A stretch of 64,000 nucleotides of DNA from Amyelois transitella (taxonomy: Eukaryota; Arthropoda; Insecta; Lepidoptera; Pyralidae), in the NCBI RefSeq assembly GCF_032362555.1, contig NC_083523.1, positions 7,787,501-7,851,500 on the forward strand, written 5' to 3'. Numbering within the stretch: the first letter of the stretch is position 1; each line of letters starts with the position of its first letter. The position numbers and the translations under genes were made by a program. The notes beneath the pieces are model-generated. The model was given only the letters and a program-made list of their open reading frames with translations. It made no database searches and had not been told where the DNA came from. This document shows, one piece after another, positions 35,701-46,236 of the stretch.

Positions 35701-38700
35701 TGTTCATTTTAATTCAAAATCTTTATTGCATTTCAAAAATACGTCAGTTGAATACGTCAATCCCAAGTTTATTTCTAACGGCCTCTGTGGCACAGCGGTA
35801 ATACGCTTGTCTGTGACACCGGAGGTCCCGGGTTCGAAACCCGGTCAGGGCATGATGAGAAACGAACTTTCTCTGATTGGTCTGGGTCTTGGATGTTTAT
35901 CTATCTAAGTATTTATTTTAAAATATAGTACCGTTGAGTTAGTATCTCGTAACACAAGTTACGAACTTACTTCGAGGCTAACTCAATCTGTGTAATTTGT
36001 CCCGTATATATTTATTTATCAGCCTTGCCCTCGATTGATTTTTACAGCTGTAGCCTGCAATAAAGCAGCTTCAAACAGGATCGTTGGCGGAGAGTTGACC
36101 ACTATCGAATACTACACTTCCCTGGTCCAAGTGGAGTTCCTGGGGGTGTTCACTGGCACCTGGAGCCAGTCGTGTGCCGCCAACATCCTCAACTCCAGGA
36201 ATGTATTATCTGCTGCCCACTGTTTCGAGGGATTGTAAGTATAAATCAGTTCTTAGATCATGATCAACCGATCTTATCTTATCTTTTTTTTATCGGTGCC
36301 GTGTGGTTCCCGGCACCAATAGAAAAAAGAAGAAAGGACCACTACAAGTCTTTCCCATAGATGTCGTAAAAGGCGACTAATGGATAGACTTATAAACTTG
36401 AGATTCTTCTTTTAGGCGACGGGCTAGCAACCTGTCACTTTATATGAATCTCAATTCTATCAGTAAGCCAATCAGCTGAACGTGGCCTATCAGTATTTTC
36501 AAGACTGTTGGCTCTGTCTATCCCGCAAGGGATAAAGACGTGATTATAAGTATGTATGTATCAATCAATCAATTTTCTTATTGCGTAACTAAGTGATGGT
36601 CAAAGAACATCTTCACACTCTTTGTGGCGCAGCGGTAGTGGGCTTGACTGTGACACGATATGCCCCGGGTTAGAATCTATGGGTCATGGAAATTTATCTA
36701 TGTATATTTATATAAAACATAGTATCGATGAGTTAGCGTCTGGTAACACAAGTTCAGAACTTACTTTGAGGCTAAATTAATCTGAAGAATTTTTGTTAAA
36801 AAATAGTGTAAAATTTGTCCCGTATATATTTATAAAAAAAAAAAAACTGAAAAATCTGCTGGGCGTAAGAAGATGATATGTTTCTTGGGCAATATTCAGA
36901 ATCATAATAACATTTCTTTTTAATCTTTATACTGTATTTGCGTAAAGAAGATAATATATAAAACATTATTTTGTACTATATTCCAGCCTGTACGAGCCTT
37001 CACGTCGTCGTATCCGCGCCGGAGCCACCTTCCGCAACACCGGTGGAATCCTCGCCCTGGTCGAACGTGAATTCAATCACCCTACCTATGGTCTTAATGC
37101 CATGGACGGTGACGTCGCCGTCGTCAGACTAAGCGAGCCCCTGGTCTACAGCCCCGTGGTCCAACAAGCCACAATTGTCGCTCAAGATACAGTCCTCCCC
37201 GATAATCTGCCTGTGGTTCATGCTGGATGGGGCGCGACCTCTGTAAGTATCTTGCCATGGATGGTGACGTCGCCGTCGTCAGACTGAGCGAGCCCCTGGT
37301 CTACAGCCCCGTGGTCCAACAAGCCACAATTGTCGCTCAAGATACAGAACTCCCCGATAATCTGCCTGTGGTTCATGCTGGATGGGGCGCGACCTCTGTA
37401 AGTATCTTGCCATGGATGGTGACGTCGCCGTCGTCAGACTGAGCGAGACCCTGGTCTACAGCCCCGTAGTCCATCAAGCCACAATTGTCGCTCAAGATAC
37501 AGTCCTCCCCGATAATCTGCCTGTGGTTCATGCTGGATGGGGCGCGACCTCTGTAAGTATCATGCCATGGACGGTGCCGTCGCCGTCGTCAGACTGAGCG
37601 AGCCCCTGGTCTACAGCCCCGTGGTCCAACAAGCCACAATTGTCGCTCAAGATACAGTACTCCCCGATAATCTGCCTGTGGTTCATGCTGGATGGGGCGC
37701 GACCTCTGTAAGTATCATGCCATGGATGGTGACGTCGCCGTCGTCAGACTGAGCGAGCCCCTGGTCTACAGCCCCGTGGTCCAACAAGCCACAATTGTCG
37801 CTCAAGATACAGTACTCCCCGATAATCTGCCTGTGGTTCATGCTGGATGGGGCGCGACCTCTGTAAGTATCATGCCGTGGATGGTGACGTCGCCGTCGTC
37901 AGACTAAGCGAGCCCTTGGTCTACAGCCCCGTAGTCCAACAAGCCACAATTGTCGCTCAAGATACAGTCCTACCTGATAATCTGCCTGTGGTTCATGCTG
38001 GATGGGGCGCGACCTCGGTAAGTATCATGACTGTTTGAAGAAAGTTTCGTATAGAGCAGACATCTCAACGACAGGTGAGCCCGGTAGCGCAGGAGCATGT
38101 GAACGAACCTAACACTACGACGATAGATCTGAAAGCCTATGATATTCCAACTCCAAACAAAACTTAAAGCCTCAGACCCCTACCAAAAATTTATTCAAGT
38201 ATGGATTCTCAAAGTGGAAGGAAATTAAATCGACAAGCAAAGAAGGAGAAACAAAAACCTGCAAACAAAATTCAAAATAAAGAATATTCTAACAATACAT
38301 ACATATGGTCACGTCTATATCCCTTGCGGAGTAGACAGAGCCAACAGTCTTGAAAAGACTGAATGGCCACGTTCAGCTATTTGGCTTAAAGATAGAATTG
38401 AGATTCAAATAGTGACAGGTTGCTAGACCATCGCCTAAAAAAGAATCCCAAATTTGTAAACCTATCCCTTAGTCCCTTTTTTTTCTAATTATAACTATAG
38501 AAATTAAATATTTCTCGGGAGTTTTCCCTAGAACGGACAGTCAGTCTGTTGGCTCTGTCTCTCCCGTATAAACGTGATTATATGTTATAACATAACAATT
38601 TTATATCAAATTCAACTATTTAAAATATATATATATATATATATATTATTTTCCAGTGGCAAGGACCCGCTTCCAGTCAGCTCCAAGACGTGACCATCTA

Positions 38701-38962
38701 CACTGTTAACAACGAGCTTTGCCGCCAACGTTACCTCGCCCTTCCCAACCACGTCGTCACCACCAACATGATCTGCGCCGGCATCCTCGACGTCGGTGGT
38801 CGTGACGCCTGCCAGGGAGACTCTGGTGGTCCCCTGTACTACGATAACATCCTTGTTGGCATCGTCTCCTGGGGACACCAATGCGCCAATGACACCTTCC
38901 CTGGAGTCAGCACCGCTGTTGCCCCTTACACCAATTGGATCGTCCAAATTGCAGAGAGCTAA
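32767..38962 (+). CDS. trypsin-like serine protease (S1 family), 262 aa, four exons
   Basis: Exons are 32767-32806, 36048-36234, 36987-37242 and 38657-38962, with intron phases 1, 2 and 0. Residues 1-16 are a signal peptide. A short propeptide ends in Arg24, before the activation motif IVGGE. The triad is His71 (LSAAHCF), Asp118 (GDVAVVRL) and Ser217 (GDSGGPL). Asp211, six residues before the serine, predicts trypsin specificity (cleavage after Lys/Arg). The usual CGG after the first active-domain cysteine is CAA here. The length is normal for a secreted digestive protease, and the closest class is the lepidopteran trypsins. Introns 1-3 are packed with SINEs and LINEs. Exon 3 is followed by five extra tandem copies of its 3' part with donors; only the first donor (37243) gives an intact protein, because reading on meets a stop after about 15 codons. 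AATAAA is at 39106. Expression in larval midgut is a family-based guess. Confidence 0.88.
32842..33098 (+). mobile_element. SINE-A, full length, in trypsin intron 1
   Basis: Head begins 35 bp after the exon 1 donor. Confidence 0.9.
33375..33682 (-). mobile_element. LINE-D: second RTE-like retrotransposon C-terminal fragment, in trypsin intron 1
   Basis: The minus-strand frame reads [20 protein letters not shown], then [28 protein letters not shown] and a PPNTSPC-like end. This is the C-terminal pattern of another RTE/BovB-type reverse transcriptase protein, distinct from LINE-C. It is 5'-truncated. Confidence 0.75.
33839..34076 (+). mobile_element. SINE-A, in trypsin intron 1
   Basis: Head and body present, diverged. 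A tail fragment of another copy is at 34150-34205. Confidence 0.8.
34410..34562 (-). mobile_element. SINE-B, lacking its extreme 5' end, in trypsin intron 1
   Basis: Shares acacagattgagttagcctc and the reversed box B (ccgggattcgaaccc). Sequence is lost beyond box B, so box A is missing. Confidence 0.75.
34703..34986 (-). mobile_element. SINE-A, full length, with a 26-nt T-run
   Basis: The A/T-run near the head is expanded to about 26 (34939-34961). The copy is inverted relative to neighbours in the same intron. Confidence 0.9.
35288..35586 (+). mobile_element. SINE-A, full length, with an internal fold-back insertion
   Basis: All parts are present, but after ccccgcaaggga the copy reads tgtcccttgcggggacgtct before rejoining the consensus at tagacgtgacc. 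Confidence 0.92.
35778..36022 (+). mobile_element. SINE-B, full length, ending 25 bp before trypsin exon 2
   Basis: Intact box A and box B (gggttcgaaacccgg), with the usual end cccgtatatatttattta. Only about 25 bp separate its end from the exon 2 start at 36048, so the branch point of intron 1 may lie in or beside the SINE. Confidence 0.85.
36294..36561 (+). mobile_element. SINE-A, full length, in trypsin intron 2
   Basis: Head begins about 60 bp after the exon 2 donor. Confidence 0.88.
36620..36840 (+). mobile_element. SINE-B, diverged, in trypsin intron 2
   Basis: tttgtggcgcagcggtagtg (box A) and ccccgggttagaatc (degraded box B), then the family end with a short internal insertion and an A-rich tail. 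Confidence 0.75.
37099..38028 (+). repeat. six tandem 155-bp copies of the exon 3 end plus 5' splice site
   Basis: Copies start at 37099, 37254, 37409, 37564, 37719 and 37874, nearly identical to each other. Each holds about 144 bp of exon 3, from gccatgg through GGGGCGCGACCTC(T/G), then gtaagtatc. Donor sites therefore lie at 37243, 37398, 37553, 37708, 37863 and 38018. 155 is not a multiple of three, so copies cannot be read through in one frame. Few differences between copies imply recent expansion, or an assembly error. Confidence 0.93.
38297..38590. mobile_element. SINE-A copy and tail fragment in trypsin intron 3
   Basis: 38297-38480 (-) lacks the head; 38528-38585 (+) is a tail fragment. 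A (TA)n run at 38621-38646 precedes the exon 4 acceptor. Confidence 0.75.
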
Positions 38963-39105
38963 ATTAAATGTTGATTTTTTTTTAAATTAATTATATGGTT
39001 TTCAGTTATGTTTGCCTTTTATTTAATTCTGGATAATATGATGACATTTTTTTTCGTGTTAATTTAGTTTCACAACAACAAAAACATTGGTTAAATAATG
39101 GCATC

Positions 39106-39111
39106 AATAAA
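39106..39111 (+). terminator. candidate polyadenylation signal of the trypsin-like gene
   Basis: AATAAA 144 bp after the stop codon at 38962, in an AT-rich 3' region. Confidence 0.45.
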
Positions 39112-39409
39112 CAATAATCTACCTGAGATATGCGAAGGAATATAACAAATTATTTGGACTCGTACAAAACGCCTCTTACAAAACGTTACTCCAGTGTGAC
39201 GTCACATGTTAGTATCTTGTTCGCGTCGTAAAATTATTTGTATGGCAGCTACCTATATTATTGCGTTTATGGATATGATGTCTTTATAAAAAGTATTCCA
39301 TATTTTGGTTTATTCACTCCTGGCATAGTTATTTTTTAATAATATTGATTTTTTTAAATTGACTTTCCCATTATTTTTTGCGATGCTGTGTCTCAGTTAG
39401 GGTCGGTAG

Positions 39410-39640
39410 CTTACATGATCGTCATAACGTGTGCCAGTATTAATCAACCTATGTCTTAACATCGTTGGTCTTTTTGGGCCGTCAATGCGATACTGACTCC
39501 TACCCGATAATGCTCCTTACAACATCTCGATCGACGAAATTGCCGAGAGCGAAATTATTTATTGCTTTCCTAAGATTAATTATACGATCTTCAGGTATTA
39601 TATTCCCCTTTTATTGGATTCCGGATCAGTCATTAATTTT
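39410..39640 (+). pseudogene. decayed copy of the trypsin last exon and 3' UTR
   Basis: The stretch from about 39457 aligns by eye with the end of the protease at 38850-38962. The 'gggccgtcaatgcg' and 'aaattgccgagagcgaaatt' segments match the sequence around the terminal WGHQCA and QIAES codons. Similarity continues into the 3' untranslated region (aattaattatacgatcttcagg against aattaattatatggttttcag). Frames are broken. It is a same-strand relic of a tandem duplicate. Confidence 0.65.
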
Positions 39641-39689
39641 GCAGCTTCTTACTACGAAATTTACCTAGGTTGTCTCTGATATTGTTGAT

Positions 39690-39900
39690 ATCAGATGTTG
39701 CGTCGGCAATCACTATATTCTGAATGATTCTGGTGGCCCTCTATACCATGACGACATTATCGTTGAAACATTCTCTTGGGAATAACAGAATTATTTGTAG
39801 TAATTCGTCAATGATATTTTAACCTAGAGCAAGTACTTACATTGCCCCGAACGTAAATTACTGATTTTCGCATTTGATCAAGAATCTTAATCTGCTACGA
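39690..39900 (+). pseudogene. second decayed copy of the trypsin last exon
   Basis: It keeps the codons for D-S-G-G-P-L (gattctggtggccctcta at about 39727), followed by ataccatgacgacattatcg, which matches the live gene's tactacgataacatccttg. Before it, gatgttgcgtcggcaatcac corresponds to the DVGGRDA region. Stops (including tga just before the serine motif) and indels show it is dead. Confidence 0.7.
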
Positions 39901-40339
39901 AACTGTTTTGTACCTCTTTTTTTATAATGTAATTATTTATGTTAAGAATGGAAATGCAAATTAATAATTCGGCAATATGTGTTGGTACCTCTCTGTGACA
40001 CATTTTTTGGACATATATTTTGTTACTTGCTTTCGTCCGCGACTCCGTCTGCGCGGATGTCGGTCTTCGCGTGGATGGTTTATTTCTCTATTTTGAATAT
40101 CTCTGACAATGACATCTTATAAATATCTATTAGACCCAAATACGGCTAGGCCTACAATAATTAAGGAGATCCCTCGATTGCGCTACTGCTGTTGTGAGCT
40201 GTGTGTGAGCTCGCGATCTGTAGTAAGTATTTATTTCATAGTAATTCCGACCTTGATAAGTAGCATGTAGCAGTAAATTACCGACAGTGATGAATAGTTT
40301 GCAAAAATAAAAAAGTGATCGTGACAATGCGACAGAAAG

Positions 40340-40570
40340 TTAATTGAGAGCTTCAGCATATACAACATTGTAAGTGAGCTTGTCCGGAATATGAACATGA
40401 AGATTTCTTAAACTGCTCACACAGGAAAGAGCTATGTTAAGTTGCCCGTGTGAAAAACAACTCGCGGTAAGATCTACGCCAGCAACTCCTAGGGTCTGAA
40501 CTTGAGCCTTATTTATTGTCATGGCGTAACACAAAGCTACAGGATTCTCTTAAATTGAAATGGAAAATTG
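40340..40570 (-). pseudogene. Helitron Rep/helicase C-terminal fragment
   Basis: The minus strand reads CYAMTINKAQ, then CFSHGQLNIALS and NVVYAEALN. These match the last motifs of the PIF1-like helicase domain of Helitron rolling-circle transposons, where AMTINKxQGQT and FSHGQLYVALSRV are typical. The conserved Gly (QGQT) is Val and the Arg (ALSRV) is Cys. A frameshift at about 40545 precedes a further FPFQFKR-like stretch. A dead fragment; the rest of the element is not seen nearby. Confidence 0.7.
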
Positions 40571-41647
40571 TTGAGAAACGGCGCTGAATCTACTGCGGGT
40601 AACGCAACGTGTGTTCGCGATTCTACAGACGTCTATGGATAAAACTGAAAAATTAAGATTTCTTTTGTATTTTTCCAGGATAAAAAGTATCCTATTTTAT
40701 GCCCAGGATAATAAGGTATAATTATACCAAGTTTCATCGAAATCGAACCGTTAGTTTTCTCGTGATGCCTGAACATACAGACAGACAAAAAAAAATTTAA
40801 TCACATATTTGGGTTTGGTATCGATCCAGTAACACCCCCTGCTATTTATTTTTTCAATGTTTTCAATGTACAGAATTGACCCTTCTACAGATTTATTATA
40901 TGTATAGATAATTATTAGGGCTTTTATTTTTTTGTTCTATTTCTGCTGCCACAGAAAACTATTTATTAAAAACTTTATTGCACAAAAAATATGTTCAAAG
41001 GGTAGACTTAATACCGCTTAGTATTCTCCACCATTCAACCAGCTGACCAAACAGAAAAACTTTAAGTTGGTGGTGCAATAAAGTGGTATACACAATATCT
41101 CGTGGTCTTTTTATATGCTCTACTTAAGAAACTTCCTTAGAGTTTATTTCCACTTCTTTTTCAGAAACAGTTATAAAACGAATTATTTACATTAATTCGA
41201 AACAAAAAATACTTGGATACTCTTCAGACGATGATAGCTGATTTACATTTTTTATTATTATACTAGAAAAAAATAAAAAGAAAACAAGTTATGACGTATG
41301 AAAAATGTTTATTTTTATGTAAAATACATATACCTATAGATATTCAAGTAATAATGACCATAATCCAGATAGTGTAAATCGGATAATGTAGTGTACACTT
41401 ACATAAACAATGCACCTTGAGAAATGATTTCTTTAAGGTTCCTCGGGTGCAATGAAAGTCAAAGATATTGGGCAAGGATACCTCAGCTGATCATATTGCT
41501 TGTCATGTCATAAGACCGTATTAGAAGTGTAATACTGGTCTTTTAACACTATTAACTTAAAAATTTTAAGTATTTTAAGAATGAGATATCTGCCAAATGA
41601 AATTATTGCTATAAAAATAATAAATATATAAACAAAATCAAAGGTCT

Positions 41648-41820
41648 AGAGGAACGTAGGTACCTTGATCAAATCAGGGTCGTCCTTTCAAGAGTACCCA
41701 AAATCGACGAGTTTGCATCAATAGAGTTATGAATGTAGATAAAGCGAAAGAAGTATGCAGGGATCGTGGCAAGTGGAATGATGTCTCCGTCTACACCTCC
41801 AGGAAGGAGGCATGATTTTT
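41648..41820 (+). mobile_element. LINE-C 3' tail, next to the stop of the protease homologue
   Basis: It matches the LINE-C tail (agttatgaatgtagataaag, gtatgcagggatcgtggcaa). It starts 18 bp beyond the homologue's stop codon and lies antisense to it, so the gene's 3' UTR must run through it. Confidence 0.75.
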
Positions 41821-41837
41821 CATAGGCAGAAACAAAA

Positions 41838-44800
41838 TTACGTAGCCGTGGCAATGATCCAATCAGTGAAAGAGGCGACATCAGTGCTGACCCCTGGGAA
41901 ATCAGGTAAAGCACATCCTTGTCCCCAAGAGATGATTCCGATCTGAATATTCTGGTAGAACAGAGGGCCTCCAGCATCGTCTTTACACGCGTCCCGACCT
42001 CCTTCGTTGAGGACTCCTGCGCAGATCATGTTGCTAGTGATGTCTCGAGGAGATTGTAAGGATTGGTAGCGTTGGGCGCAGAATGACCGGTCGACGCTTT
42101 GGACTTCGACTTCTTGGAGGACATCAGCGTGGGATGCTGATCCGGTTGTCTGTGAACAGAGTTATATAACTGTGATTAGGAAATCGTTAAAGACAATTCA
42201 ACAATAGCTATTTGGCTTTGAATATTGGAGACTACTCGAACTGACCTTTTATTTATAGTCAAAAAAAATTACTGATAGGTAAAGTTACATACATACATAC
42301 ATACATAAAATCACGCCTCTTTCTCGGAGGGGTAGGCAGAGACTACCTCTTTCCACTTGCCTCGATCTCTGCATACTTCCTTCGCTTCATCCACATTCAT
42401 AACTCTCTTCATGCATGCAAGGTACTTTTGACCTGACCCTTTACCAGGACGTCCTTAATTTGATCAAGATACGTTCGTCTAGGTCTTCCCACTCCGACCT
42501 TTCCCTCCACACTCTCATTGTATATCTGCTTAGTCAACCTGTTTTCATTCATCCTCTCCACATGACCGAACCATCTCAACATACCCTTTTCTATTCCTGT
42601 AACTACATCTTCTTTCACATCACAACATTCCCTTATCACGCTGTTCCTTATCCGGTCACTCAATTTCACACCCATCATACTCTTTAACGCTCTCATTTCC
42701 ACTGCATTTATTCTGCTTTCGTGCTTCTTTTGCCATACGGACCAACACGCCCCTATGCACAGCCACAGTAAAGTTACAAATAAAAATTAATGATATTAAA
42801 ACAGGCGGACGACTGTGATAAGAGAGTCTAGATTCCTACTGTTGTAGCTCGGGTGGTTGATGGCATAAGGGACCTTGATGATGATTCTGATGCGGCAATT
42901 ATGTTTTTTCGTTATTAGAGACAAATAGTTTTCAATATCATTAAACGTTACAATGATACTTATGAACTTACCAATGTTCGACTCTTTAAAGATGGCTTCT
43001 TCAGTATAAATGTTAGCTGTATTAGAGGTAGATTTTATGCGAAATTACATACATACATACATATGGTCACGTCTATATCACTTGCGGGGTAGACAGAGCC
43101 AACAGTCTTAAAAAGACTTAATGACCACGTTCAGCTATTTGGCTTAATGATAGAATCGAGATTCAAATAGTGACAGGTTGCTAGCCCATCACCTAAAAAA
43201 GAATCCCAAGTTTGTAAGCTTATCCCTTAGTCGCCTTTTTCGATATCCATGGGAAAGAGATGGAATGGTCCTATTCTTTTTTGTATTGGTGCCGGGAACC
43301 ACACGGCACAATTACTTGTTTAATTTCATCATACAAACCGAAGTGAGACCCCAGCCGACGTAAGTCACAGGAATGTTGCCGGGGAAATCGAACCCGCTGC
43401 CGATGATGACAGCCTGCTGGATCGTGGTACCAAATATCAGCTGGGAAGACAGGCGGACGACGGTGATGTCAGAGTCCAGATTCCTACTGTTGAAGTCAGG
43501 GTGGTTGATGGCGTGTGAGATCTCGACGACGGATCCGCCGGTGTGACGGTTAGCAGTGCCAGCTCTGATGCGGCGGTCGCGGTCCGAGTACAGACTGGAA
43601 TAGATTAACATACACATACATATAATCACGTCTATATTCCTTGCGGGGTGGACAGAGCCAACAGTCTTGAAAATTCTGATAGGCCACGTTTGGTTGTTTG
43701 ACTCAATGATGGAATTGAGATTCAAATAGTAACAGGGTGCCAGCCCATCACTAGTATATCCCTTAGTCGCCTTTTACGACATCCATGGGATATGGTGTGG
43801 AGATATAGAGTAGTTCCTATTCTAAAGTGCCGGGACTCACACGACACATTGTTTCTTCTTATTCTAAAAGAAATTAATCCATTTCTACTTCTATAGAGAG
43901 TGATTATAAAAATTTACCTTCCTGAGAAGCAATGGGCAGCAGACAAGATGTAAACTGAGTTGAGGATGCTACCAGCACACTGCTGGGTCCAGGTGAAAAT
44001 GGTACGGAACTCCACTTGGACTACTGCTGGGTAATTCTCGATGGCCGTGTCGGAACCACCTATTATACGACTGGATCCTGATGCGTTGGAAACTGCCGCT
44101 AAAAGATTTTTTATTATGAAACTAACAGTACAAAAGTAAGCGGTAATTTTTGACCGACTTCAAAGAATCAATGTCAATACGATCGTATTTTTTTTTTCTA
44201 TGCTCCAAATAAAAAAAAAATCGATCTTTCAGTTACTAATGGCTGTGTGTTACAGCACTCATAAGAATAGATATCATAGAATTGACTCTCTTCACTTGTG
44301 TAGCTTTTAATAGGATGTGAACAATAAGTAGAATATCTATTAGAAAAAAAAATTTTTTTTCCATGCCCCGACTATATAAGACGACTAAATAATTAAAGAC
44401 AATTATTTCGTCAAAAAAAATCTTTCGTCTCTCTCTTTCTCATCTCCGCGTGTTCCAGGTTGCACCCTCCACAGAAGTGTTTCGGGGCCCGGGGTCTGCC
44501 TTCCGACTTTCCTCTCTCCACTTGGTCCGATTTTCGGCGTCCTCGGATTTCAGTCCATTGGCTCGCATATAATCCTTTGCGAGGAGCCATGATAAAATGC
44601 TGTCATATAGTTAACTGTAAAAACTTTGATAAGATTATTACAGAATAAATTAAACTTTAATTGTTTAAATCATTCACATTGTCACTTTCACATCTTCAGT
44701 TAAGAAAAAAAGAGAATCATTGCTACAATTGGGGCTTTAATTCTACCCCCCAGCGGATGGAATTGAAGGCCGACTGGTCACTCTGCTCACCGCTCCGTGG

Positions 44801-45051
44801 AGAGCGGCCGAGCCGAGGCCGCCGATTTGAGTGAGGGTAGCCCACGCTGCCAGTACCGAAGCGGTAGGCGGTGTGGTTTTAGTGGGTTCAAGCCCTACAT
44901 ATCCCGACCGTCTTCGGCCGGGCAGACAAAGGCCCTTCCACACATAAAAACACACACAAAAAAGGGTTACCCCTTTTTTATGTTAGTTGTATTAAAATAA
45001 ATTAGAAAAGATACCTGCAGCAATAAGCACTAACAACAATTTGGCCGCCAT
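41838..45051 (-). CDS. serine protease homologue (catalytically inactive S1 fold), 261 aa, four exons
   Basis: Minus-strand exons in order of translation are 45051-45015, 44098-43918, 43594-43339 and 42149-41838. Phases are 1, 2 and 0, and exon 3 is 256 nt, both exactly as in the trypsin gene at 32767-38962, so the two are duplicates. Residues 1-16 are a signal peptide; Arg23 precedes the activation motif IIGGS. His68 (LSAAHCF) and Asp115 (SDITVVRL) are intact. The serine motif reads CKDDAGGPL in place of CQGDSGGPL: Ala217 replaces the nucleophile and Asp215 replaces the oxyanion-hole glycine, so peptidase activity should be lost. Asp211 of the substrate pocket is kept. Such homologues act as binding partners or cofactors in other insects; the role here is unknown. 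The exon 3 donor is gtttgt, weaker than usual. Introns hold SINE-A, LINE-C and a relic exon. Frames are clean, so this is a gene rather than a pseudogene. Confidence 0.87.
42289..42765 (-). mobile_element. LINE-C 3' end (RTE-like), in intron 3 of the protease homologue gene
   Basis: This is the same protein end as at 11419-11935, on the minus strand (RALKSMMGVKLSDR, LRWFGHVERM, GRPRRTYLDQIKD), with a (CATA)n tail on the plus strand. It carries a ~25-bp internal deletion near its 5' edge. Its 5' truncation point is within a few bases of that of the 11419 copy. Confidence 0.85.
42800..42905 (-). pseudogene. relic second copy of protease exon 3 inside intron 3 of the homologue gene
   Basis: Plus-strand 'caggcggacgac', 'agattcctactgttg' and 'gggtggttgatggc' repeat the order and wording of the live exon 3 at 43450-43515. 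An in-frame stop and substitutions mark it as decayed. It implies an internal exon duplication, or a remnant of another paralogue. Confidence 0.7.
43045..43308 (-). mobile_element. SINE-A, full length, in intron 3 of the protease homologue
   Basis: Intact. It ends about 30 bp from the exon 3 boundary. Confidence 0.9.
43606..43848 (-). mobile_element. SINE-A, in intron 2 of the protease homologue
   Basis: Starts 12 bp outside exon 3. Head degraded to gccgggactcacacgacac. Confidence 0.8.
44440..44600. repeat. GC-rich retroelement fragment, copy 1 of 2
   Basis: ggttgcaccctccacagaag through tcagtccattggctc. A matching piece is at 54920-55035. Probably a LINE remnant; class unknown. Confidence 0.5.
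44740..44960. repeat. GC-rich interspersed element in intron 1 of the protease homologue
   Basis: About 220 bp with far higher GC than the flanks (gagagcggccgagccgaggc, cgtcttcggccgggcag). It is not coding in the gene's frame. Probably a LINE 3' region. Confidence 0.45.
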
Positions 45052-45103
45052 ATTTAAAACGTTCGTTACCACAATTAAATGTAACAACCAATTTCTTCAT
45101 CAA

Positions 45104-45110
45104 TTTATAC
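45104..45110 (-). promoter_or_regulatory. candidate TATA box of the serine protease homologue gene
   Basis: Minus-strand TATAAAT lies about 55 bp before the start codon at 45051. A TSS near 45075-45080 would give a leader of roughly 25 nt. Confidence 0.5.
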
Positions 45111-45699
45111 ATCCATGTTATCGTCAATTATAAAATTTTAATCCCTTTGTTTATTACGAAATTAGACACCGCACAAATCGAAATAACTTGTTGCTATAGA
45201 AAATAATAGAAAAACCCTATCGGTTATCAAAGTTATTATAACTTGATGATTGTAAGTTTTTTTAAAATTTGTTTATCTTTATTATGGGACATTTAAAACA
45301 TCACTTAACAATTTTCATATCTTTTGGTTTCACTCAATCAATGTTGATTAACGTCCAATAAAAAACTAAGTTTGCTTCGAAAGCGTCAGTGCAGAAGAAG
45401 TGCTAACAAACTGCAATGCAATTTAGAATTTGAATAGAAATATGGACGAGATAATACATTGTCATTGTTATGATAAATTGATTTAATTGAAATATTTTTT
45501 TAAATGGAATGTCAAATTTTAATACATTGATGTATACAGTGTACCTACTGAATTTTGATTTGAACCTACTAAAAATCTTCAACTGTTCAGAAACTTTAAT
45601 GAAGCATAGATCACAACAGGGATCCATCGAAATAGAGAAATAGAGAGAGAGAGAAGATAAAATATATGTTGTATCATAAAGAGTCCCACAGGACTTGAA

Positions 45700-45892
45700 T
45701 TCATCACTACATAGTATAAAACAAAGTCGCTATTTTAGTCTGTTTGTCTGTATGCTTAAATCTTTAAAATTACGCAACGGATTTTGATGCGGTTTTTTGT
45801 AACAGGTATAGTGATTCAAGAGGAATTTTTATGTATAATTTTTTCCGAATTTTGCACCCGTGCGAAGCCGGGGCGGGTCGCTAGTATGACAT
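45700..45892 (-). mobile_element. 'GCGACCCGCCCCGGCTT' family repeat
   Basis: Minus strand starts TAGCGACCCGCCCCGGCTTC. An inverted sister copy lies at 47636-47822 and a diverged one at about 24030-24150. Confidence 0.75.
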
Positions 45893-46236
45893 AATTTGAG
45901 CACAATTTTTGCCTGACATAGGTTTCTGTCGCAATAGTAGCGCGGCTCATTCAGACCTCCTTAACCTTAAAGTCTCGAGAAATGAAAGGAGAAATTGAGT
46001 AGTCCTTTTAAACCATTATAGTATATTAAGCAGTTAAACATAAAAGGCGACGTTCTTAAAGCATGATCATAACCTTTAATTTTCTCAATATTTTTTAAAG
46101 GAATTTAAGACATAAGAAACGACATAGTTAATAAGAAAGCATTAATTACGAGTAGTATATCCTCCAATACCTTCGGTCGCAAGCTGTGAAATTGTTATAA
46201 AATTTAAAAATAAATTTTGCTGTTACGCTTTTGCGT

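Noticed and set aside
37227-38038. Five overlapping ~71-residue open frames in the protease array
   Set aside because: They are the frame-shifted repeat units running through the splice donors, not separate genes.
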